From an uncultured Prevotella sp. (lineage in GTDB: Bacteria; Bacteroidota; Bacteroidia; Bacteroidales; Bacteroidaceae), in the NCBI GenBank assembly GCA_947303825.1, contig CAMYZK010000179.1, positions 1 through 5,802 of the forward strand: a DNA stretch of 5,802 bases, given 5' to 3'. How positions within the stretch are numbered: the first letter of the stretch is position 1; each line of letters starts with the position of its first letter. The notes under the pieces were generated by a model, which ran no database searches, was not told where the DNA came from, and saw only the letters and a list, made by a program, of their open reading frames with translations. Positions 1 through 5,802 of this stretch are shown one piece after another. The translations under genes were made by a program, and so were the position numbers.

Positions 1-2473
1 GCTTCATGCTAACCAGTCCTTCAAGGTCAAGTATTGTGAAGGGGGCCAGTTGACGGTCTAACTTGAGCAACTGCCTTAAATAGTGTATGATAACCTGGCG
101 ACTGATGATTTGCAGTCCGTTGAGCCTTGGCAGAAAGTCTGGCCTTTCGTCTTTAAGTCTGAACAGCTGTGTGCGGAAGGCCTCGTCTACAGCCCGCTCT
201 ATGTCTGCATCGTTCTTCAGCAGACGGTCAATGTCGGCTGCGCTGACCGTCTGTCTCTCTCCTGCCATGTGTGAATATAATAGCTGTGCCGCCTCGTGGA
301 AGATGTTTCCGAAGATTCGGTTGTCTATGGTTTCATCGTCAGCATCGTCGGGTTCGCGCAGTCCTTCCACATAGCAGTAGTGAAACTGCAGGGGGCATCT
401 AAGATAACGGTTTATGGCAGTGGGGGTGAGCAGTTCCGGCTGTTGTGCCCTGTTTGCTTTGGGCTGCGGCATGGTAGGAGTGGCAGTGTGCCCTCCTTGC
501 AGCGTTCTCAGGCTTATGTGGTGGGGACACTCCACTAACAACTGTAGCAAGAACCGGCTCATCTCTCCTTTCATACCGTCGGCAGTGCTGTTGTTGTAGA
601 CTATGGTGATGTCGTCGGCACGTTGCAAAAGCCGGTGGAAGTAATAGCTGTAGATGGCCACCTTATGTTCTGGTGTGGTAAGACCGTAAGCCTTGCGTAT
701 GCTGTATGGTATGAATGATGTGTCGCTGTTGTTGCGCGGCATGTTGCCCTCTTGTGCCGACAAGATAAGCACATGGCTGAAGTCCAGGTTGCGTGTCTCG
801 AGCAACCCCATCACCTGCAGACCCTCGGCAGGTTCACCGTGGAACGGCACGGTGGTGAGCTGCATGAGTTGGTTTGCTAGTCGTCCCAGCGTAATGATGT
901 CGGTGTCTAGGTCTCCGTTCTGTGCCAGGTTCTGCAGTCTGTTTAGCAGGGTGTAAGTGCGAAAAAGGCTTTCTGCCTTCAGTGGTGACGCCCCTCCTTG
1001 ATGAGAGTCGGGATTGTTGGCTGCCTCTGCCTTGGCTATTGCCTGTAGCGTACCGCACAGCCATGCCAGTAGACTGGCATTCTCGTGCTGTGGAGAGAAT
1101 TTGCAGAACAACAGACCGGTAAGCTCGTCAATGCAGAGTTGTTCACTTGTTGGAAAGTAGTTCTTCTCTTCTGTCAGCTTGTCAAGAAGCAGGCTGACTT
1201 GTGTCGAAGCAGCCATAAGATATGGGTGTCTAAGCAATGCTTTTACCTGGCGTATGCGAAAGTGTTCACGCTGGTGGTCATAGCCATCGCGTCGCAGGGC
1301 TATGAGCAGCGATATGAGTGAAGCTACCGGCGACTGGGCCAATGGATAGCCAGTAGTGATGTTTGCTGTTGCCACTTCTTGTGGAAGGCAATGAATGACG
1401 GTGGGTAGTAAGCCTTCATTGCAAATTACTATTACTGTGAGTCGTCCGTCGGCGATGCGTGCCTTATCTTCCTTCAGCCATGATGAGACATATCGTGCCT
1501 GGATATTCTCAGTAGTTGCTGAAGCGATGACAATACGTTTGGGTTGTCCGAAGCAGTCGTAGATACTGGCATCGTGAATGTCCAGTTCATTGCCGAAAAG
1601 CTCCAGATATTGAGTGATAAAGTGTCCAGCCTCATTGGTTGTGTTGTTGTTTGGCTGTCTGTCTGTTAGGTTGTTTCGTGTATAGTATTGGTCGAAGTCC
1701 CAATAGAACTTAGCCTTGCCCTCATGTTTCAAGATAGAGAAAAGGCGCTGTTCTACCTTCAGCAGCACATTGAAACCTACAAAAAGAAAGCAGTCTATAT
1801 CTTGCATCATGCCCTGTATGGTGTCGGTATCCTTGTCGCAGGACTGGGATTCCGAAAAAGATGTCATACGTTCCATCTTCTCCACCACCTCCTTGTACAG
1901 TGCCCCTTCGTAGGCCAGATTCTGTTGTTTCAGCCTCTCGTTAAAGTCGTGGTAGATGGCGGCCATGCGGCTCCATAGTCTGATGAAGCGCTGACGCAGT
2001 TCCGAGTTGTGGCTGTCAGTAAAGTTACTGAAGAATCTCTTGAGAACCTCTCTCTGCTCAGGAGTGAGAAAGCTGTCGTCGTCCATTTCCCTGATGTCGG
2101 CTACGTTGGCCAGCACGCGGTCGGCATCGGCCATCTGCTTGTCAATGTCGTCGAAGTCGGCAAGCAGCAGCTGTCCCCAACCATAGAAATAATCCAATGT
2201 CTCGTCAGTTTCTGTCTGTGCCGTGTACGAGCGGTACAGTTCGCATACAAGCTTCACTGTATCGGCAACTTGTCGTTGGGAGTGCTGGCGGAAGAGGTCG
2301 CTGATGGTGATGTAGGTAGGACTCCAGATGGGCTGTCCTCCTGACAGGCGTGCCAGATACTCATTGAGGAAGAGCGATGCCCTCTTGTTGGGAAAAACCA
2401 CGGCAATGCGCGAGAGGTTATTGCCGTATTTTGCCAATATATCTTCTGCTACGTATTCCAGGAATGTTTTCAT
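1..2473 (-). CDS. addB: AddB-like PD-(D/E)XK nuclease / inactive helicase subunit (3' end cut by window edge)
   Basis: This is the partner subunit of the helicase-nuclease encoded just upstream, expected in the cytoplasm as half of a double-strand-break resection complex. The frame starts at an ATG (2471-2473) that overlaps the stop of the preceding gene and stays open for 824 codons to the left edge. The N-terminus (MKTFLEYVAEDILAKYG, then VVFPNKRASLFLNEYL at about 25-40) resembles the AddB helicase-like domain but has no GxGKT Walker A, so ATPase activity is unlikely. Other family-like blocks are TGYPLAQSPVASL (about 374-386), GLQVMGLLETRNLDFSHVLI (551-570), and a stretch with SFIPYSIRKAYGL and YYFHRLLQRA (about 586-619). 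The nuclease domain begins at about 682: LTPTAINRYLRCPLQF with C693, then FGNIFHE with H726. C693 sits where AddB proteins carry the first iron-sulfur Cys. The catalytic Asp and DxK residues and the remaining Cys residues should lie beyond base 1, so nuclease activity cannot be confirmed here. Perhaps 100-200 residues are missing. No frameshift or internal stop was seen. The symbol is family-level. Confidence 0.9.
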   Translation of the reverse strand, partial: MKTFLEYVAEDILAKYGNNLSRIAVVFPNKRASLFLNEYLARLSGGQPIWSPTYITISDLFRQHSQRQVADTVKLVCELYRSYTAQTETDETLDYFYGWGQLLLADFDDIDKQMADADRVLANVADIREMDDDSFLTPEQREVLKRFFSNFTDSHNSELRQRFIRLWSRMAAIYHDFNERLKQQNLAYEGALYKEVVEKMERMTSFSESQSCDKDTDTIQGMMQDIDCFLFVGFNVLLKVEQRLFSILKHEGKAKFYWDFDQYYTRNNLTDRQPNNNTTNEAGHFITQYLELFGNELDIHDASIYDCFGQPKRIVIASATTENIQARYVSSWLKEDKARIADGRLTVIVICNEGLLPTVIHCLPQEVATANITTGYPLAQSPVASLISLLIALRRDGYDHQREHFRIRQVKALLRHPYLMAASTQVSLLLDKLTEEKNYFPTSEQLCIDELTGLLFCKFSPQHENASLLAWLCGTLQAIAKAEAANNPDSHQGGASPLKAESLFRTYTLLNRLQNLAQNGDLDTDIITLGRLANQLMQLTTVPFHGEPAEGLQVMGLLETRNLDFSHVLILSAQEGNMPRNNSDTSFIPYSIRKAYGLTTPEHKVAIYSYYFHRLLQRADDITIVYNNSTADGMKGEMSRFLLQLLVECPHHISLRTLQGGHTATPTMPQPKANRAQQPELLTPTAINRYLRCPLQFHYCYVEGLREPDDADDETIDNRIFGNIFHEAAQLLYSHMAGERQTVSAADIDRLLKNDADIERAVDEAFRTQLFRLKDERPDFLPRLNGLQIISRQVIIHYLRQLLKLDRQLAPFTILDLEGLVSMK
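2470..2473 (-). other. ATGA stop/start overlap between the two subunit genes
   Basis: On the minus strand the bases ATGA contain the ATG of the AddB-like gene (2473-2471) and the TGA of the helicase gene (2472-2470), a -1 frame overlap. The bases just upstream (CAGAAAAAGC) are purine-rich but not a Shine-Dalgarno sequence. This arrangement is commonly linked to translational coupling, where a ribosome finishing the first gene restarts on the second. That would help keep the two subunits of a heterodimer in balanced amounts. The coupling itself is inferred. Confidence 0.85.
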
Positions 2474-5400
2474 GCTTTTTCTGTGTCTATTTCTGAAACT
2501 TCGATTATTCTGTTGCTGTATACCAACCACAGATAGCCCTCTACGTTGGCGTGTCCCATCTGCCTGAGCAGGTTCATATACTGTCGCACCTGTTCATGAT
2601 ACTCTTCATGGTCGTTGCCAAACTTAAAGTCTACTACTATTGTCTTTTGCCCATCGGTCATCACCCGGTCGGGGCGGCGTTCCATCAGGCGGCCAGTTGC
2701 CTTGTCGATGCTCAGGATGGTACACTCGTTGAACAGCTGCCACCTCCCTGGCTTGAACCATTCCTCCACTTTCGGACTGGCCAATCGTTTGCGCAGCATG
2801 TTTGTAAGCTCAGAGCGAGACAGGCTACCCTCGCCGTACAGCACTCCCTCTTGCTCCATCTGCATCAGCGCACTCTCAACGTCATTGAGGTTCCTAATGC
2901 TGGCGAGCACATTGTGCAACACACTGCCAAGCTGTATGTACTGCTGGTGCTCCTGCTCTTCTTCAGGGTAAGACGTGGCAAACCGGCGGCTATTGTTGCT
3001 CTGACGGAAGTCGGCTTTGGCAGGCAATATGCCTATGCTTACCTTTTGCGGATGGCTGGGTTGTAGGAAGGGATTGTCTGACTTTTTATTATCCTGTTGT
3101 TCTTTTTTGATGTCTCTGCCAGGCATACCAACGGTCTTGTAGCTGAAGACCAGTGACGACTCTTCGTCGCCCTCGCCCTCTAGCTGTGCGCCGTCCAGGC
3201 ACGGCATAATGGCAGGCAACACCTGTGCTATTAAGGCAGAACGCGAGGAGGATGTACATTTTCGTTTCCCCCAGACGTAAAGGGCTGACGATGCACGTGT
3301 GAAGGCAACATACAGCAGGTTCAGATTGTCTACCATGTTCTGTTGGTGCTCTTCTTCGTAGTCAGACTCATAAATTGTACCCTTCATTCCTTTCTGACTG
3401 AAGTCAATAGGTGCCAAAGGCAGTTGGCTGAATGGTTTTTCTGTGGGTGTGCACCACAGCACGTCGGGCAGTTCCAGTCGCCAGTCGCAGAAGGGTATCA
3501 GTACGTATGGGAACTCGAGTCCCTTAGACTTATGGATGGAAACAAGCCGCAATCCGCTGGTGCCATCGCTTTGTATGGTTGTAGCTCCGATGTTTTCGTC
3601 CCATTCTCTGATAAATGTGTCGATGTCTGACCCGTAGTCGGCTGCAAACATGCTGACCTTGTCGAAGAAAGCACAGAGGTAAGCACTTTCCGTTCCGTTT
3701 GCATCGGGCTGGAGCAGGGCATATATCTGTTCTACCATCTCGTATAGTGGTAACTGCAGCAATCTGGCCGACAGTCCTTCCGGCAGCTCGTTCAGTCCAT
3801 GCTTGGTACAGTCCTTCTTGATACAAGCCAGGGCTATCGCATCGTCAGGGCGGGCTAAATAGCGCAATGCTGAGACAATGGTAGTTACCGCAGCAGAGGC
3901 ATCAAGTCTGAATGCCTCGTCGCTCACCACTTTGAGCTGTGGTAGACGCTGCATGAAATAGCGTGCTATAAGTGGTATGTGACTGTTTACCCTTACCAGT
4001 ATTGCAATATCCGACTCTGGCGTACCTGCCTGCAACAGCTCTTCCACCTTTAAGGCCAGTGCTTCGAGTGTTTGCTGCTCGTAGTCCTTTGGAGGCAGAA
4101 GCGTCACTACAACCTCCCCCTCATCGTCTTTGCTCTGTGGCACTTCTTGCTTCACATCGTCGTATGCCACTACGCCTTCTGCTTTCGCTGCCTGTGTAAA
4201 GAATGCGTTGTTGAAGTCTATGATACGGCGTGCTGATCGGTAGTTGGTGCTCAGGGTCTTTATGGCCAGCGTTTGGCTGCTGTCATTAAACTGGTTGCCT
4301 ATTCCTTCCAACAGTCGCCAGTCTCCGCTTCTCCAGCGGTATATGCTTTGCTTCACATCGCCCACGATAAGGTTTTCCGACCCTTTATGGCTCATTGTCT
4401 CCTCAAGCAGCACCTTGAAGTTCTGCCATTGCACTGTAGAAGTGTCCTGGAACTCATCTATCATTATATGCTCAAGCTGGGTTCCAATCTTCTCGAAGAT
4501 GAATGGTGTGTCGCTCCCGTCTATCAGCTCATGTAGCAGCTGTTGGGTGTCGCTCAGCAGAAATCGGTTCTGTTCGTCGTTCAGCTCGCGCACCTTCCGT
4601 TCAATGCTTCCCAGCAAGCGCAGCTGTGGCAAGTGGCGCAAGGTAAGGTCGGCACTCTTGTACAGCTTCCACTGGCGTGGTTGTTCTTCTATAGACTGAC
4701 GCAACAGTGCTCCAAGTGATGTGTCGGCCAGATGCATTATCAGCTCGCGGCGCGGATGTGTCTTCGTGCACCATCGGTCGGGTTGTCCCAAACTGTCGCT
4801 TGCCCGTTTACTTATGATGCTTTCGTCCATCTCGCCTTTTTGCAGCTTCAAAAATAAAGATGCCAAGCCATTGCGCCCATAGCTAAGGTCGTCAATGGTG
4901 AGTCTTTCAGACTCGAGCGTGTCAAAGAACTGTGTGGCTATGTCGGTCATACGGTTGCGTGCTTGTTGGCGTATCTTTCTAAGAAGGTTTTGGTATCGGT
5001 CGAAAAAACCGTCCTGCTCCATTACCTGCTTCAGTTCCTTACTATGGCTTTTGTAGTAATCTTTGAAGATGGTGAGTCCAAAATTCTTGACACCGGCAAT
5101 GACGTTCCAAGAACGGTCGTCGCTGATGTTGTCAGTAATGTAGCGCAAAATCCACTGGAGTTCCTGGTCTTTGGTCGAGAGCGAATCAATCATTTTGTCA
5201 ACAGCCATTTCCTCTACCTGAGCGTCATTAAGCCCCACACGCAGGTTAGCGGTGAGGTTCAGCTCACGTGCCAGGTTACGCATCACACTTTGGAAGAAAG
5301 AATCGATGGTCTCCACACGGAAATAGGTATAGTTGTGAAGCAGCAGGTAGAGGGCCTGTCCGGCACGTTGGGCTATCTGTTCGTCTGAAAGATGTCCGCC

Positions 5401-5715
5401 AATCCCTTCCCTAACTTTGTTCATATATGAGCGTGAGTCTTCCAACCCCTGCCAGATACCGTAAAGCTGGCTGAGTATGCGTATTTTCATCTCCTCGGTA
5501 GCCTTGTTGGTGAAGGTCACGGCCAGGATTCGGCTGTAGTTCTGCGGCTCTTTCACAAGCAACTTTATATATTCGGTTGCCAGGGTGAAAGTCTTGCCAC
5601 TTCCAGCACTAGCTTTATATACAGTTAGTGGAACAGGCTGTGCTATGAGGGACGAAGCTGTAGAGTCTGGCAACCCGTTATGGCTGGCAGCTGTGTTGTT
5701 AAAGTTCTTGTTCAT
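2470..5715 (-). CDS. addA: RecB/AddA-like UvrD-family helicase with C-terminal PD-(D/E)XK nuclease
   Basis: This is the motor and nuclease subunit of a RecBCD/AddAB-type complex: an ATP-dependent 3'-5' helicase that processes double-strand ends for RecA-mediated repair. The 1081 residues carry the superfamily 1A motifs in order: Walker A ASAGSGKT (35-42, K41), motif Ia AVTFTNKATEEM (65-76), ETIDSFFQSVMRNL (135-148), Walker B IMIDEFQD (417-424), motif III VGDVKQSIYRWR (451-462), motif IV LSTNYRS (488-494), motif V LRLVSIHKSKGLEF (722-735) and motif VI LYVAFTRAS (801-809, R807). A charged linker (about 843-925) leads to the nuclease: LGSVLHN with H934, RRPDRV with D1016, VVDFKFG with D1029 and K1031, and QVRQY (1042-1046). 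All expected catalytic residues are present, so both activities should be intact. An in-frame TAA lies two codons before the ATG and no other ATG precedes Walker A, which fixes the start. No Shine-Dalgarno sequence is visible. The gene follows an upstream gene by 28 bases and overlaps the AddB-like gene by 4. Calling it AddA or RecB is a naming choice; the N-terminus looks RecB-like. Confidence 0.95.
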   Translation of the reverse strand: MNKNFNNTAASHNGLPDSTASSLIAQPVPLTVYKASAGSGKTFTLATEYIKLLVKEPQNYSRILAVTFTNKATEEMKIRILSQLYGIWQGLEDSRSYMNKVREGIGGHLSDEQIAQRAGQALYLLLHNYTYFRVETIDSFFQSVMRNLARELNLTANLRVGLNDAQVEEMAVDKMIDSLSTKDQELQWILRYITDNISDDRSWNVIAGVKNFGLTIFKDYYKSHSKELKQVMEQDGFFDRYQNLLRKIRQQARNRMTDIATQFFDTLESERLTIDDLSYGRNGLASLFLKLQKGEMDESIISKRASDSLGQPDRWCTKTHPRRELIMHLADTSLGALLRQSIEEQPRQWKLYKSADLTLRHLPQLRLLGSIERKVRELNDEQNRFLLSDTQQLLHELIDGSDTPFIFEKIGTQLEHIMIDEFQDTSTVQWQNFKVLLEETMSHKGSENLIVGDVKQSIYRWRSGDWRLLEGIGNQFNDSSQTLAIKTLSTNYRSARRIIDFNNAFFTQAAKAEGVVAYDDVKQEVPQSKDDEGEVVVTLLPPKDYEQQTLEALALKVEELLQAGTPESDIAILVRVNSHIPLIARYFMQRLPQLKVVSDEAFRLDASAAVTTIVSALRYLARPDDAIALACIKKDCTKHGLNELPEGLSARLLQLPLYEMVEQIYALLQPDANGTESAYLCAFFDKVSMFAADYGSDIDTFIREWDENIGATTIQSDGTSGLRLVSIHKSKGLEFPYVLIPFCDWRLELPDVLWCTPTEKPFSQLPLAPIDFSQKGMKGTIYESDYEEEHQQNMVDNLNLLYVAFTRASSALYVWGKRKCTSSSRSALIAQVLPAIMPCLDGAQLEGEGDEESSLVFSYKTVGMPGRDIKKEQQDNKKSDNPFLQPSHPQKVSIGILPAKADFRQSNNSRRFATSYPEEEQEHQQYIQLGSVLHNVLASIRNLNDVESALMQMEQEGVLYGEGSLSRSELTNMLRKRLASPKVEEWFKPGRWQLFNECTILSIDKATGRLMERRPDRVMTDGQKTIVVDFKFGNDHEEYHEQVRQYMNLLRQMGHANVEGYLWLVYSNRIIEVSEIDTEKA

Positions 5716-5738
5716 ACCTTAATAATTAGTCTTAACAG

Positions 5739-5746
5739 CAAAATTA
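5739..5746 (-). promoter_or_regulatory. Candidate Bacteroidetes -7 promoter box (TAATTTTG) for the helicase-nuclease operon
   Basis: Read on the minus strand, the sequence TAATTTTG matches the Bacteroidetes primary sigma factor -7 consensus TAnnTTTG at all six fixed positions. It lies 23 bases before the helicase ATG, so transcription would begin roughly 15-20 bases ahead of the start codon and give a very short leader. Its first three bases are the TAA stop of the upstream gene. I found no convincing TTTG at the -33 position; the nearest similar tetramer is TTCG, 17 bases upstream. The call therefore rests on one half of the promoter in AT-rich DNA and could be chance. Confidence 0.35.
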
Positions 5747-5802
5747 CCACCTGCGGAAGAGTTCGAAGGTGAACTTCGCACCGAATTCCTTAAATTGTGT
5801 AC
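5744..5802 (-). CDS. C-terminal end of a probable outer-membrane beta-barrel protein (5' part outside window)
   Basis: Eighteen codons followed by TAA (5744-5746) read TQFKEFGAKFTFELFRRW. The frame is open to the right edge, runs on the same strand as the helicase gene and ends 28 bases before it. The peptide is rich in Phe, has partly alternating hydrophobic and polar residues (FGAKFTFELF), and finishes in an aromatic residue. That pattern is typical of the last strand (beta-signal) of outer-membrane barrels such as TonB-dependent receptors in Bacteroidota. The evidence is only this short tail: the family is unknown, and the possibility that it is a chance open frame cannot be excluded. No signal peptide or domain can be checked because the rest is outside the window. 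Confidence 0.5.
   Translation of the reverse strand, partial: TQFKEFGAKFTFELFRRW

Noticed and set aside
1270..1277. A GCTGGTGG octamer identical to E. coli Chi
   Set aside because: There is a single copy, about 0.2 would be expected by chance in this length over both strands, and AddAB-type enzymes of other phyla recognise different Chi sequences. Nothing ties it to this enzyme.
2551..3066. Plus-strand open frame of 171 codons opposite the helicase gene, and similar ones at 4244-4699, 4963-5388 and 2009-2344
   Set aside because: They lie entirely antisense to strongly conserved coding sequence and their translations show no recognisable domain. Such frames commonly arise opposite long genes of moderate GC content.
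3498..3826. Minus-strand open frames (3498-3722, 3530-3826, and 834-1064) within the two large genes
   Set aside because: They are alternate-frame readings inside the helicase and AddB-like coding regions, whose own frames carry the family motifs without interruption.
5764..5778. Small inverted repeat CGAAG/CTTCG with a 5-base loop, a possible terminator for the upstream gene
   Set aside because: It lies inside the coding sequence before the stop codon, the stem is only 5 base pairs, and no T-run follows on the minus strand.
1..5802. The helicase-nuclease pair as a novel anti-phage defence system
   Set aside because: The motif order, domain make-up and partner match the housekeeping RecBCD/AddAB-type repair complex. 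No mobile-element, toxin, reverse transcriptase or other defence gene is in the window. It may limit phage DNA as such complexes generally do, but it is not a new system on this evidence.

Overview
The window reads as a chromosomal fragment from a member of the Bacteroidales (Bacteroides/Prevotella-like). I base this on the style of both large proteins, which match the RecB/AddA-like helicase-nuclease and AddB-like nuclease of that group. Supporting signs are the lack of Shine-Dalgarno sequences, an AT-rich leader, and a perfect TAnnTTTG (-7) promoter-type box. The genus cannot be fixed from this sequence.

All genes lie on the minus strand, so transcription runs from the right edge to the left. 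At the far right (5744-5802) are the last 18 codons of a gene whose product ends in an aromatic-rich strand finishing in Trp, as outer-membrane beta-barrels often do. After 28 noncoding bases comes a complete 1081-residue UvrD-type helicase with a C-terminal PD-(D/E)XK nuclease (2470-5715). Its stop codon overlaps, as ATGA, the start of a second large gene (2473 down to base 1). That gene is open for 824 codons and runs off the left edge. It is absent from simple start-to-stop ORF lists because its stop lies outside the window. It encodes the AddB-like partner: an inactive helicase fold lacking Walker A, then the beginning of a PD-(D/E)XK nuclease domain.

The two proteins should form a heterodimer that binds double-strand DNA ends, unwinds and resects them, and prepares 3' single-stranded tails for RecA. 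The same activity also degrades linear foreign DNA. The first subunit supplies ATP-driven unwinding and one nuclease site, and the second supplies end binding, scanning and probably a second nuclease site. The 4-base overlap suggests translational coupling of the two subunits.

There is no stretch of 300 bases without a gene. I saw no RNA genes, mobile elements, CRISPR arrays or long repeats. This is mostly a conserved repair locus; the main points of interest are the RecB-like N-terminus paired with an AddB-like partner, the promoter-like box fused to the upstream stop codon, and the tight overlap.
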